Shown in pieces: positions 14,227 through 22,631 of a stretch of 37,471 nucleotides of DNA (position 1 is the first letter of the stretch; the number at the start of each line of letters is the position of its first letter). The position numbers were made by a program, and so were the translations under genes. Source of the DNA: a virus; IMG/VR virus record IMGVR_UViG_3300037843_000024, positions 1 to 37,471 of that record; one strand, given 5' to 3'. The notes below the pieces were generated by a model. The model did no database searches. It was given only the letters and a program-made list of their open reading frames with translations, and was not told the DNA's origin.

Positions 14227-15459
14227 ATGGAGCCGAATAAAGCCAACCATCAAGCTAACATTGTGAAGATTGAAACGATTCTGCCGCACCCTGACCCTGA
14301 GACGGTCAATCTGGAAATTATTCCAATAGGGGAATATCAGGTTGTAGTGCGTAAGGGCGAGTTCAAGGTTGGCGATTTAAGCGTTTACATCCAACCCGAT
14401 AGTGTGGTTCCACAAACTGAGCCATTTCGCTTCATTTGGCAACCATATTTAGATTCCCTTGGCGCTGATCCTATGCCGAGTGATCCTAACATTATATGGA
14501 AAGATTTGGGTCCGGTACCCGTTCCAATAAAGAAACGCCGTATCACCGTCCGAAGATTCCGCAAAGAGTGGTCCGAAGGTCTACTTATGCCCCTTGCCGA
14601 TGTAGTTTCCTTTCCGGTATACAATGGAGACGGAATTGGAATTAACGACCATATATATAAAGTAGGTGACGATGTATCAGACCTGTTAGGCATCACGCAC
14701 TATGTCCCGGAAAGCGATGGAGAAGAAACCAAAGCCGACTGTGGGGCCGCACCAAAGCGCAAAATTCGTTATCCAAGGACTCTCAAGGGTTGGTTCAGGT
14801 TCATTTGGAGCCACATCACCTTCAACAAGCGTGGTTGTGAGCAAGCTATCATAGTAAACTTCACAATTCCGACCTACGATGTAGAGTCGCTAAAAAATTA
14901 TCCACATGCTTTCACGGAGTATGAGCCAGTCTTTGTGACGGAAAAGATTCATGGAAGCAATAGCCGATTCGTCGCCATTGATGAAAAACTATATATTGGT
15001 TCACACTATCAATGGAAACGTGCTGGTGGTTCCGATGTATGGAATAAAGTCATAAGACAGCACGAATGGATTAGTAAGTGGTGTTTCGCACACCCCGGTA
15101 TGGCACTCTATGGCGAGTCTGTTCCGACACAAGGAAAGTTCAATTACGGCTGCAAAAAAGACGAAACAAAGTTCTTCGTATTCGATGTGTGGGACTCTAA
15201 CAAAAACGAATGGGTTCACCATCTTGATTGGAACGGCATTAGGATTCCACAAGATTACATTGTTCCTGTTCTCTATGTTGGACCCTACGACCGGGAAACA
15301 ATACAAAAGATGGTAGACGGTCAATCAAGTGTGGTGGGGGCTAACCATTTACGCGAGGGTGTAGTTATCAAGACACATTCCCCGTATCGCCATATGCGCG
15401 GCATCGGGCGTCTACAACTCAAAGTGGTCTCCAATGCCTTCTTGAAAGCAGACAGCTAA
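14227..15459 (+). CDS. RNA ligase, Rnl5/DraRnl-like with N-terminal OB domain
   Basis: A 410-aa protein in which the adenylation domain is C-terminal, unlike Rnl1 and Rnl2. Motif I is VTEKIHGSNSRF with Lys240, motif III ALYGESV (293-299), motif IV REGVVIK (376-382) and motif V LQLKVVS (396-402). The first 150 residues (GEYQVVVRKGEFKVGDLSVYI and onward) are predicted beta-barrel, matching the N-terminal OB module of DraRnl-type ligases. That order is the basis for the assignment. Such ligases seal RNA at nicks or breaks. A second ligase in the same genome as an Rnl1 is notable. It is followed one base later by a small gene. Confidence 0.85.
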   Translation: MEPNKANHQANIVKIETILPHPDPETVNLEIIPIGEYQVVVRKGEFKVGDLSVYIQPDSVVPQTEPFRFIWQPYLDSLGADPMPSDPNIIWKDLGPVPVPIKKRRITVRRFRKEWSEGLLMPLADVVSFPVYNGDGIGINDHIYKVGDDVSDLLGITHYVPESDGEETKADCGAAPKRKIRYPRTLKGWFRFIWSHITFNKRGCEQAIIVNFTIPTYDVESLKNYPHAFTEYEPVFVTEKIHGSNSRFVAIDEKLYIGSHYQWKRAGGSDVWNKVIRQHEWISKWCFAHPGMALYGESVPTQGKFNYGCKKDETKFFVFDVWDSNKNEWVHHLDWNGIRIPQDYIVPVLYVGPYDRETIQKMVDGQSSVVGANHLREGVVIKTHSPYRHMRGIGRLQLKVVSNAFLKADS

Positions 15460-15460
15460 A

Positions 15461-15700
15461 ATGAGACAGTATAAAGTTTGTGTTGGCCTTCGTACCTTGT
15501 GGTTGTCCTATGCGGCTACAAAGGGAATCCTAGAGGGATGGTTTAAGCAATTGGGCTGCATACATTACTGCAATCAAATATCTGATCCCAACGCATGTTG
15601 TCCCACCGCTCACGGTGCGTCGGAATCTGATTGTACCTGTACTTCACCAGATAAGTATTTTGTGAGCCGAGAGGTTGAAGATGGAAAAATTTCCGTATGA
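15461..15700 (+). CDS. Cys-rich hypothetical protein
   Basis: A 79-aa protein with about eight Cys (HYCNQISDPNACCPT, CTCTSP) and no signal peptide; perhaps metal binding. Its start follows the ligase stop by one base. Its end overlaps the start of a tiny membrane-protein gene by 20 bases. No family recognised. Confidence 0.5.
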   Translation: MRQYKVCVGLRTLWLSYAATKGILEGWFKQLGCIHYCNQISDPNACCPTAHGASESDCTCTSPDKYFVSREVEDGKISV

Positions 15701-15782
15701 AACATGCGCCCTCATCACTGTCATTATCTTCTTGTTTCTGTTCGTAATATATTTATCTTTTGGACTGCCGGTGCCGGGATGA
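15681..15782 (+). CDS. 33-aa single-helix membrane protein
   Basis: ATG 15681 is preceded by AGAGG at 15670-15674. The product has one hydrophobic helix (LITVIIFLFLFVIYLSFG). Its stop overlaps the glycosylase start as ATGA at 15779-15782, which fixes the start of the glycosylase gene and supports this tiny gene as real. Confidence 0.55.
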   Translation: MEKFPYETCALITVIIFLFLFVIYLSFGLPVPG

Positions 15783-16393
15783 GAGAGTCAACCATTCCAA
15801 ATGTCGAGTGCGAAGTTATAAAGGGACGCGCCAACAAAGAGCGTTGGGTACTCTTTGGAATCTGTGTCGCCAACAAACCGGCTAATAAAACTGCCGAAAA
15901 ACTTGATGGTTTTTTAGATTGGTATCGATTTTCCAACGAGACACCTTTTCAAATCGTTGCACACAATATTGATTGTTCAGGATTCATGGCTACATTGCGA
16001 TTGTTTAAGTTTGGTCAATATACGCGCATCGAGCGTGCATTCCGCGAGGTTACCAAACTCGATGTGGAAAAAGACCTTTCTGTGGAGAGACTAGAAAGCA
16101 TACCCGGCATCGGTCCCAAGACTGCTCGAATGCTTATGCTCTACATAGACCCTGATCTTAAAGTAGTTCCGCTTGACACTCACGTTCTTAAGTACCTGCG
16201 CTTAATGAATGTGTCGGGCGTCCCAAAATCTACCCCACCGAAGGGCAAGACCTATAAACGACTAGAAGATATATTTATAGCAGAAGCCGTTGCTCAAGGT
16301 AAGTCGGTACGCCAGTTGGACACCGAAGTGTGGCAAGCATACTCATCGGGCGATTTATCTAAACTGCCACAACCAATGAGGTTAATTAATTAA
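15779..16393 (+). CDS. HhH-GPD DNA glycosylase
   Basis: Base-excision-repair glycosylases of the helix-hairpin-helix family flip out a damaged base. LESIPGIGPKTARM (105-118) is the HhH hairpin with Lys114 at the position used for AP-lyase chemistry in EndoIII, and VVPLDTHVL (129-137) supplies Asp133, the conserved catalytic Asp. At 204 aa it is short and lacks the C-terminal Cys motif of Fe-S EndoIII. ATG 15779 is used because of the ATGA coupling with the preceding gene. Substrate (oxidised purine or other) is not readable. It sits in a repair-rich neighbourhood. Confidence 0.85.
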   Translation: MRESTIPNVECEVIKGRANKERWVLFGICVANKPANKTAEKLDGFLDWYRFSNETPFQIVAHNIDCSGFMATLRLFKFGQYTRIERAFREVTKLDVEKDLSVERLESIPGIGPKTARMLMLYIDPDLKVVPLDTHVLKYLRLMNVSGVPKSTPPKGKTYKRLEDIFIAEAVAQGKSVRQLDTEVWQAYSSGDLSKLPQPMRLIN

Positions 16394-16396
16394 TTA

Positions 16397-16630
16397 ATGG
16401 ATAACAATGGGTGGATTAATGTAAAAGACCGTCTACCGGAAATGAGCGGTTTTCAGGACGGCGGTACAGATAGGGTTCTAGTATATTTGAAACGAAACTA
16501 TTCCCCTCGTCAAGCTGTTGCCTTTGGTGATTGGTCTGAAAATGGATTTACATGGTATTTCGACTATTCGCATATGCTTAAAGACTCTGAGGTAACACAT
16601 TGGCAACCATTACCTACCCCACCAAATTAA
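16397..16630 (+). CDS. DUF551-type small protein
   Basis: A 77-aa protein with GWINVKDRLPEMSG at the N-terminus and THWQPLPTPP at the C-terminus, the two signatures of DUF551 proteins that are common in phages and prophages. The function of the family is unknown. The distance between GAGG (16378-16381) and ATG 16397 is stretched to 15 bases by a TTAA tandem repeat. The next promoter lies just after the stop. Confidence 0.8.
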   Translation: MDNNGWINVKDRLPEMSGFQDGGTDRVLVYLKRNYSPRQAVAFGDWSENGFTWYFDYSHMLKDSEVTHWQPLPTPPN

Positions 16631-16643
16631 ATCGATTTACAAC

Positions 16644-16673
16644 TTGACAAAATAACCCATTCTGTGTTATAGT
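16644..16673 (+). promoter_or_regulatory. Sigma70-like promoter of the primase-helicase gene
   Basis: TTGACA at 16644-16649, an 18-base spacer ending TGTGT, and TATAGT at 16668-16673. The ATG of the primase-helicase lies only ten bases beyond the -10, so the predicted transcript start falls within a few bases of the start codon. Confidence 0.85.
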
Positions 16674-16683
16674 AGGTATATAA

Positions 16684-18723
16684 ATGAATATCCCGGAAGG
16701 TTTTGAAGGAAGTCCTTCCTTCCAGTTCATCCAGTCTCGTGGTTGGAACTGGAAGGAAGGAACAGCGCCAAACATCGAGCTTGAGGAATGCCCATACTGC
16801 GGTAAAGGCGGCTATGGGCACTTCTACATTGAGATTCACGGCAATGATAGCGAACGCCGGAACCGCGATGGCCTACATATCTGCCAAAAATGTGGAAAGT
16901 CAGGTCGTCTTGTAAACATTAAGGAGTTTTTAGGAATAAATATACCCGGCATAGAATCTAGGCGCGATTGGGCAGGAGACACAATAAAACGAGAATCATT
17001 GCCAGATATTGAAGAAGCACATCAGTTGCTTCTTAGTGACACAAAAGCAATGGATTATCTTGTTAATAATCGTGGTTTTTCAGTAAATATCATTAAAGAA
17101 CGCAAGTTGGGCCTTATACCGCAACGATATTTCAAAGAAGCAGGAAATGTTCGGGCGCTAGTATATCCGTATCTTGTTAATGGCTCTTGTGTTTTTGTGC
17201 ATTATCGCACGCTGCCTGATACTACTCGTCCGGGTGCTGTGCCAAAAGGCTTCTCTAGCCCAACTGGATGGGATGCTCCGCTTTATAATGGAGAGATTTT
17301 GAAAGAGGGGCTACAGAGTGTCGTATTTGTTGAAGGCGAGGCGAACACGATTGCCGCGCTGGATAAAGGTGTTACAAACATCTGCGGTGTCCCCGGTGCC
17401 AATTTCAAAAAGGCCGACTGGATCACCCAACTAGATGAGCTTGGTCTTGAAAAAATTTATATCTGCTACGACAAAGACAAGGCCGGGCAGAATGCCGCCC
17501 AAGAAATCGCCAAGCGTATCGGCATTGATAAGTGTTGGAAAATCGATTTACCTGACTTCGAGGTAACCACAGAGTTTGGCGAGACTCGTAGGGGCAAAGA
17601 TTTGAACGAATGGTTCACAGTCGGCGGTGGAACGGCTGAGGAGTTCGAGAGACTGAAACAAAACGCCCTACAATTCGACGTAGAGGGCGTAAGTAGCGCC
17701 AGAAATGCTCTACAAGCTCTGCTTGATGAGTTCAACGGGAATCATAGCGTAGAGGGCAAGTACAAATCCCAATTCTGTGACCTGAACAAACTGGTAACGT
17801 TCGACTCAGGCGACGTGATCGACATTATCGCTGAGGAAAAGATGGGCAAAACAACGCTCGCCTTGAATCTTCTTGACCACATGGTGACTACCTACGGGGA
17901 AGATGGTATATTTATATGTGGTGAAATGACACGCCTCAAGCTGGCCCGTAAGTGGATTTGCTACAGAGGCCAAATTGCAGACAATATACCTAAGAACCCG
18001 GAGGAAGCACAAGCCTTATTAGACGAATTTCTCACTAAGATTCCACAGGTACAGCAGATGGCGGCTGAATCGCCCGGCGAACTATACTTTTGTTCACCAC
18101 GTTACAAGACGGAGCAAGACATATACCAACTTATCCGAGACGTGATTCGACGCTACGGCGTCAAGTGGATCGTCATTGACAACCTACAACTCTTTATTGA
18201 CACTATCACATCTAACGGAAAACAAAACAGGACTGAACGCATATCGTCATTCAGTAAGGTGCTTGCTCAGTTCGCCAAGGATTACGGTGTACAAATCATT
18301 CGCATCCTGCAACCGCACCGCGTGTTAACAGGCAATATTGCGACCAGCAGCAACAATGATGGGTCGTCACAAGTAGCCAAAGACTGCGACTGCAACATTG
18401 CCCTTCACCGCGACCGCATAGGCAGCAACAAAATTGACGAGGTAGCCAAGGCTGAGGGCACAACAATTTCAGAATCATTCTCTGACAAAGCACTTATCTC
18501 TGTCGGATTATCGAGGTATTCCAGTGGCGGCAGGATGTGGCTCATTGTTGATGGGGCACGTAGCACGTTCCGAACCTATAACGTTGAAAACGTCATGGCA
18601 TCAGAAGCATCGCGGTCTGAGGTAACTAGAGATACATTCGCCCAACAAGTCCAAGAACGGACGGCTAATGGTACCGGGGCTGCAATAAGTACGGATGGAG
18701 ACGCAGGAGCAATAGAAATATAA
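16684..18723 (+). CDS. Bifunctional primase-helicase, T7 gp4-like
   Basis: A replicative protein that lays RNA primers and unwinds DNA. Domains in order: zinc-binding Cys36-Pro-Tyr-Cys39 with Cys67 and Cys70; a TOPRIM core with Glu217 (VFVEGEA) and YDKDKAG at 262-268; a RecA-like DnaB-type helicase with a Walker A variant AEEKMGKTT (383-391), Walker B WIVIDNLQLF with Asp499, and a motif-4-like Arg-rich end. The architecture and 679-aa length match T7 gp4 (566 aa) with extra residues. The Walker A lacks the usual GxxGxGK glycines. No alternative in-frame start exists near the ATG, so the message is nearly leaderless. Confidence 0.92.
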   Translation: MNIPEGFEGSPSFQFIQSRGWNWKEGTAPNIELEECPYCGKGGYGHFYIEIHGNDSERRNRDGLHICQKCGKSGRLVNIKEFLGINIPGIESRRDWAGDTIKRESLPDIEEAHQLLLSDTKAMDYLVNNRGFSVNIIKERKLGLIPQRYFKEAGNVRALVYPYLVNGSCVFVHYRTLPDTTRPGAVPKGFSSPTGWDAPLYNGEILKEGLQSVVFVEGEANTIAALDKGVTNICGVPGANFKKADWITQLDELGLEKIYICYDKDKAGQNAAQEIAKRIGIDKCWKIDLPDFEVTTEFGETRRGKDLNEWFTVGGGTAEEFERLKQNALQFDVEGVSSARNALQALLDEFNGNHSVEGKYKSQFCDLNKLVTFDSGDVIDIIAEEKMGKTTLALNLLDHMVTTYGEDGIFICGEMTRLKLARKWICYRGQIADNIPKNPEEAQALLDEFLTKIPQVQQMAAESPGELYFCSPRYKTEQDIYQLIRDVIRRYGVKWIVIDNLQLFIDTITSNGKQNRTERISSFSKVLAQFAKDYGVQIIRILQPHRVLTGNIATSSNNDGSSQVAKDCDCNIALHRDRIGSNKIDEVAKAEGTTISESFSDKALISVGLSRYSSGGRMWLIVDGARSTFRTYNVENVMASEASRSEVTRDTFAQQVQERTANGTGAAISTDGDAGAIEI

Positions 18724-19244
18724 TGGGACAGCGGTTGAGTTTTTCCCGCATTTTGAAGATTATTAAAAAAGAAGATGCAGAGACAATAACTGATCTTCTG
18801 GTGAAATGCGGCTTTACTTTGAAACGCCTTGATGATGGCGTATTTCGGGAAGTATTTGAGATCGTGGGAAGCGATGTAGTGGTCAAAGTTCCCAAGGATG
18901 GCGATGGGCTGTGTCATGCAAGCGATGAGGCAAAGGGATGGAAGATAGTTCACACATCAAAGCATCCGGCAGCGGTAGAAGCTAGACGACATATACCGAG
19001 TAGGTTTGCGTATGACGAACCATCGGGCTTTATCTTCATGCCAAAGTACCAAGTGAGTAAAGCTCACAAGTATGATAATGAAATGAACCGATTGAACAAA
19101 TTGTTCCGGCAGGTTATTTGCAACGGTAAGAAAGCCGACATTGATCTAGGGGCCAGTAAATACGACAACTATGGTCTTGACAAGCACGGGAAATTAGTCA
19201 TATTGGATATGGGATGCTTTACTGAAGATTGGTGGAAAAGCTAG
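18723..19244 (+). CDS. Protein-kinase-fold-like protein
   Basis: A 173-aa product with signs of a small kinase fold. FREVFEIVGSDVVVKVPKD resembles the N-lobe with a VAVK-type lysine, and IDLGASKYDNYGLDKHGKLVILDMG resembles the catalytic loop (xDxxxxN) followed by DxG. The canonical HRD is not present, and the length is about half a full kinase, so activity is doubtful. It starts on the last base of the primase-helicase stop (TAATG). It could phosphorylate host proteins or be a pseudokinase. Moderate support. Confidence 0.5.
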   Translation: MGQRLSFSRILKIIKKEDAETITDLLVKCGFTLKRLDDGVFREVFEIVGSDVVVKVPKDGDGLCHASDEAKGWKIVHTSKHPAAVEARRHIPSRFAYDEPSGFIFMPKYQVSKAHKYDNEMNRLNKLFRQVICNGKKADIDLGASKYDNYGLDKHGKLVILDMGCFTEDWWKS

Positions 19245-19252
19245 GAGGAGTA

Positions 19253-19510
19253 ATGGCAGAAATTACAGAAACAGTTTGTGATGTAGTAGAATGCAATCTA
19301 CGTGACACACGTCAATTTTCATTGTTTAGTCACACCAGATTCAACGGCACTAACATAGATACATGGGATTATGTATTTGATCTTTGTCCAACCCATGTGG
19401 CAACGTTATTACAAGTATTACTTACTAACTTTTCACGACTTGATATTATAACCCGAGTACAGGTAAAAGATATACTTGCTCACATGAATATTCGCACAAG
19501 GCTTCGCTAA
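19253..19510 (+). CDS. Hypothetical protein
   Basis: An 85-aa protein; ATG 19253 follows AGGAGGAG and rejects the longer frame at 19229. It contains two Cys near the N-terminus (VCDVVEC) and one at residue 45, and a Leu-rich centre (HVATLLQVLLTNFSRLDII). One-base overlap with the endonuclease VII gene. No family recognised. Confidence 0.55.
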   Translation: MAEITETVCDVVECNLRDTRQFSLFSHTRFNGTNIDTWDYVFDLCPTHVATLLQVLLTNFSRLDIITRVQVKDILAHMNIRTRLR

Positions 19511-19977
19511 TGAACCTGACCGAAGGATTGAAAAAAGCGCACGAAATTGATGTACGGATGCGGCGGAACTTCACTGGTTTTACTTTTGAAATGTTCAATT
19601 TCGTGCTTCAATTCCAACATAGCGTGTGTGCTATTTGCGGGCGCAAAGGCCATTATTTACGCCTTTCTCTCGATCACGACCACAAATCTGGAAAAATTCG
19701 AGGAGTGCTTTGCTGGCGATGTAACCGAGCACTAACAGCATTTGACGATGATCCAATACGATTCGGCAATGCTGCACGCTATTTAACAACTCCACCGGTA
19801 ACGGGGGCTTTTGGAAAGGAACTTTATACACTGCCGGGCCGAGTGGATACAAAGAAGCGACGGAAGATGGTAGAAGCCTTCCGTCAGGGTAAAATAACGA
19901 TAGAGGGCTATCATGGGGAAATATCGCCCGCGCCCGCGCAAGCGGACGAACAGCAGCCGATTCGCAGAGAACCGTAG
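19510..19977 (+). CDS. Endonuclease VII (recombination endonuclease)
   Basis: T4 endonuclease VII-type enzymes cut Holliday junctions and branched DNA. The zinc site is Cys40-Ala-Ile-Cys43 with Cys68 and Cys71, enclosing the beta-beta-alpha metal nuclease motif LSLDHDHKSGKIRGVLC (Asp55, His56, Asp57, His58) and Asn72. At 155 aa it matches the T4 enzyme (157). It would resolve recombination intermediates made with RecA. Its 3' end is overlapped by the next gene by 65 bases. Confidence 0.88.
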   Translation: MNLTEGLKKAHEIDVRMRRNFTGFTFEMFNFVLQFQHSVCAICGRKGHYLRLSLDHDHKSGKIRGVLCWRCNRALTAFDDDPIRFGNAARYLTTPPVTGAFGKELYTLPGRVDTKKRRKMVEAFRQGKITIEGYHGEISPAPAQADEQQPIRREP

Positions 19978-20398
19978 AGCTTTTGTAGATATATTTGGTG
20001 ATCCATTTGCATTACCGGAGTCGATTGAAGGCCAGTACCAGCGATTGAAATCACGTGGGCTGAGGGATTCTCTCGGTCATCTTGGTAAAAGTAAGACCAC
20101 AAAGAATCTTGCCAGTCCAAGTCCGGTGGACTTCTTCTGTGACGTGGATAAAATCGTGAAAGGGGAACTGAGTGACGATGAGTATAGACGCTTTGTTGAT
20201 ACTTACCTCTTGGAAAATGAGCCGCCAAGTCTCAACCAGAACGAACGCAATTACATTGAACAGCGCCTTGGCAAGATGTTTTTGAAACGTGGTGTCAGTC
20301 CGGTGATTCGGTATTTTATGACTTTCAGAAAAAAATATATCAAAGAGAGGCGATATGTTCGTAAAGCGGGTGATAAGAGTCAGTCTGGAAGAGATTGA
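19913..20398 (+). CDS. Hypothetical basic protein
   Basis: A 161-aa protein with an Arg/Lys-rich N-terminus (MGKYRPRPRKRTNSSRF) suggesting nucleic-acid binding. AGAGGG lies just before the ATG. It overlaps the EndoVII gene by 65 bases and the next gene by 44 bases. I recognise no family. Confidence 0.5.
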   Translation: MGKYRPRPRKRTNSSRFAENRRAFVDIFGDPFALPESIEGQYQRLKSRGLRDSLGHLGKSKTTKNLASPSPVDFFCDVDKIVKGELSDDEYRRFVDTYLLENEPPSLNQNERNYIEQRLGKMFLKRGVSPVIRYFMTFRKKYIKERRYVRKAGDKSQSGRD

Positions 20399-20693
20399 TC
20401 CAAACGGAATCTTTCAGAACGTATTCCGGCAATACTTGGATGAAGTAGACGGCAGGGAACTATTTCCTGCAACATTAGGCGCGTTACGACAAAAGTATGG
20501 ACTGAATTTTCCTCAGTTCAAAGCTCAAGAGGCTAGGCATCTGGAAGAACAATCTAAGAAAAGGGAGAAGGAACGTGAGCGACGTAGAAACAATTACACT
20601 CATACCGGCGGAGATCAAAACGGAGACGGGAGCGGAGGCAATCGCGGCAAACGGGTATACTCTGATAGAGGAAAAGACCGGGGAGATTATTAA
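20355..20693 (+). CDS. Hypothetical protein with charged, repetitive C-terminus
   Basis: A 112-aa frame with GAGAGG before ATG 20355. Residues 1-60 look like a folded helical domain (NGIFQNVFRQYLDEVDG). The rest is a charged helix (KKREKERERRR) and then a Gly/Asp-rich tail that lies over the first 119 bases of the next gene in another frame. The tail may be out of selection. No family recognised. Confidence 0.5.
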   Translation: MFVKRVIRVSLEEIDPNGIFQNVFRQYLDEVDGRELFPATLGALRQKYGLNFPQFKAQEARHLEEQSKKREKERERRRNNYTHTGGDQNGDGSGGNRGKRVYSDRGKDRGDY

Positions 20694-21111
20694 GAAACAT
20701 CCCGAGGGTAAACCTGACCGGTACGGCTTGCGCTACTTCAAACAAATCAAGAACGAAAAAGGCGAAGATGAAGAAGTCGAAATCACCCGTGGTGAGTTCA
20801 AAAAGGATCGCAAGTTGCACGTCACGCTTCAATTTAACCGCATTCCGCGCTGTCAGCACAAGTTTGTCCCCGGTGCGGAACCGCGTCACCGCAACTGTGA
20901 AATGTGCTGGTTCACGTTCTTTCGGGCACACGGTGAGCTGACACAATCCTTGGATGAACTGTTCGCAAAGCACGGTAAGGCCGGGCTGCTACAAGTTCGT
21001 GGTACGAAGTTCGTAAAGAACTTCCTTAAATTCATGGCAACCCTTGCGGAGTGGAAGAAGCAAGTTGAAGCGGCAAAGGGTACAGGAGTGACAAATGGCA
21101 ATGAAATATGA
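20575..21111 (+). CDS. Hypothetical protein with CxxC/H pairs
   Basis: A 178-aa protein using GTG 20575 after AAGGGAGAAGG. A single metal-binding-like set is visible: CQHKFVPGAEPRHRNCEMCW in the middle. The first 20 residues are acidic and low-complexity. The gene begins inside the preceding frame (119-base overlap) and ends inside the next. Function unknown. Confidence 0.6.
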   Translation: MSDVETITLIPAEIKTETGAEAIAANGYTLIEEKTGEIIKKHPEGKPDRYGLRYFKQIKNEKGEDEEVEITRGEFKKDRKLHVTLQFNRIPRCQHKFVPGAEPRHRNCEMCWFTFFRAHGELTQSLDELFAKHGKAGLLQVRGTKFVKNFLKFMATLAEWKKQVEAAKGTGVTNGNEI

Positions 21112-21310
21112 AGCAAAGAAAACGTGGCACGTAGTGGAATGTGGAGAACATTCTAATGACCTACGAGCCGCATTACAGGGCATTGAAAATCAAGGGGGAG
21201 AAGTTTTTGCTGTTCACCAAAGTAGCATTCTCGCTTATGGCGCATTTGGGTATAAGATTATATACTATACGACTGTCGAACAAAGTGTTATCAAAGGGTT
21301 TGAGGTTTAA
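21095..21310 (+). CDS. Hypothetical protein
   Basis: A 71-aa product with AGGAGTG upstream of ATG 21095, overlapping the previous gene by 17 bases. It starts MAMKYEAKKTWHVVECGEHS and ends in a beta-rich stretch. No family recognised. Confidence 0.5.
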   Translation: MAMKYEAKKTWHVVECGEHSNDLRAALQGIENQGGEVFAVHQSSILAYGAFGYKIIYYTTVEQSVIKGFEV

Positions 21311-21313
21311 CAC

Positions 21314-21535
21314 ATGTTAAGTTTTCGCAATGTAGCAACATCACCGTCCAGAAAAACAAAAATTTGGTCAGTATATTGTGCAAATTTATATCTTGGGGAA
21401 ATCAAATGGTATGCCCCATGGAGACAATATTGTTTTGCTCCAATTCCCTATTCATTATTCGACCATTCATGTCTAATGGAACTTGCTGAGTTTTGTAACG
21501 ACAACACAAAAAATCACAGGAAACAAAATGGCTAA
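21314..21535 (+). CDS. Hypothetical protein upstream of recA
   Basis: A 73-aa Tyr/Trp-rich protein, starting three bases after the previous stop and overlapping the recA start by eight bases. It includes [20 protein letters not shown] translation-coupling role for recA is possible. No family recognised. Confidence 0.45.
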   Translation: MLSFRNVATSPSRKTKIWSVYCANLYLGEIKWYAPWRQYCFAPIPYSLFDHSCLMELAEFCNDNTKNHRKQNG

Positions 21536-22631
21536 AACATCGCTACAAGATTTAACTGAAATAGTTGGACGGGTGCAAGCTGCCCAAACTGCCGTCAATG
21601 AAGTTGTCGCTAAAGTTTCCTCTGTCCCAAAGGATAAGGTCGCTGCGCTTAAGGCAGTCGAATTGGCATTGGACAAGCAGTTCAATACGACTCACTCTCT
21701 TATTCGCCTTGGCAGCCGTGTGGGTGTCAAAATGCCCCACATTGCCACGGGTATTATTTCGTTAGACAATGAGGTATTTGGTATAGGTGGTGTGCCGCGA
21801 GGCCGTGTAATCGAAGTCTATGGCCCTGAATCCGCCGGTAAAACGACCGTGACATTAGAAATCATCGGGGCGGAACAAAAGAATGGCGGCCTGTGCGCTT
21901 TTGTAGACGCTGAGCACGCTCTCGATCCGAATTACGCGCACCAGCTTGGGGTAGACGTTGACAATCTATGGGTCTCACAACCGGACAACGGTGAGCAAGC
22001 CTTGGAGACTGTAGCCGCTCTTATCGAGTCTCGGGCTGTAACCTTAATTGTTGTGGACTCTGTAGCTGCTCTTGTACCACAGGCTGAGCTTGACGGGGAA
22101 ATGGGTGATAGCCACATGGGATTGCAAGCCCGGCTAATGTCCCAAGCAATGCGTAAGCTTGTGGGTATTGCCGCTGTAAACGGGGTGACGGTAATCTTTA
22201 TCAACCAACTTCGTGAGAAGATCGGTGTTATGTTCGGCAATCCTGAGACAACTACCGGAGGCCGGGCGCTCAAATTCTATTCAAGTGTGAGGCTCGATGT
22301 GCGCCGGGCACCGGAGGGAACCATCAAGGTTGGAGATAAAATTATAGGACACAAACTCAGAATTAAGGCTGCCAAGAACAAAGTAGCCACTCCATTCCGT
22401 GAAACCATCGTGAACTTGATCTATGGAGTCGGCATTGACCGCATAGCTGATCTTGTCAATGTCGGAGTAGACCTTGGTGTAATCGAAAAGAGCGGTTCGT
22501 GGTACAGCTACAAAGGGGAGAGATTGGGTCAGGGTATTGAGAAGATCAAGGATAACCTAAACCCTGAATGGGAAGCCAAACTTAGAACAGACGTACAGGC
22601 GGCCATTGAGGCCAAAGCGGAGAAAAACTAA
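21528..22631 (+). CDS. recA: RecA recombinase
   Basis: Forms helical filaments on single-stranded DNA and drives strand exchange. From ATG 21528 (367 aa) the Walker A GPESAGKT is at 99-106, [20 protein letters not shown] marks loops L1 and L2 regions, and [18 protein letters not shown] follows, all strongly conserved RecA signatures. AGGAAA precedes the ATG. The N-terminus is about 20 residues longer than cellular RecA, and the C-terminal acidic tail is weak. With EndoVII and the PD-(D/E)XK nuclease it gives a recombination set. Downstream gene starts on its stop (TAATG). Confidence 0.95.
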   Translation: MAKTSLQDLTEIVGRVQAAQTAVNEVVAKVSSVPKDKVAALKAVELALDKQFNTTHSLIRLGSRVGVKMPHIATGIISLDNEVFGIGGVPRGRVIEVYGPESAGKTTVTLEIIGAEQKNGGLCAFVDAEHALDPNYAHQLGVDVDNLWVSQPDNGEQALETVAALIESRAVTLIVVDSVAALVPQAELDGEMGDSHMGLQARLMSQAMRKLVGIAAVNGVTVIFINQLREKIGVMFGNPETTTGGRALKFYSSVRLDVRRAPEGTIKVGDKIIGHKLRIKAAKNKVATPFRETIVNLIYGVGIDRIADLVNVGVDLGVIEKSGSWYSYKGERLGQGIEKIKDNLNPEWEAKLRTDVQAAIEAKAEKN

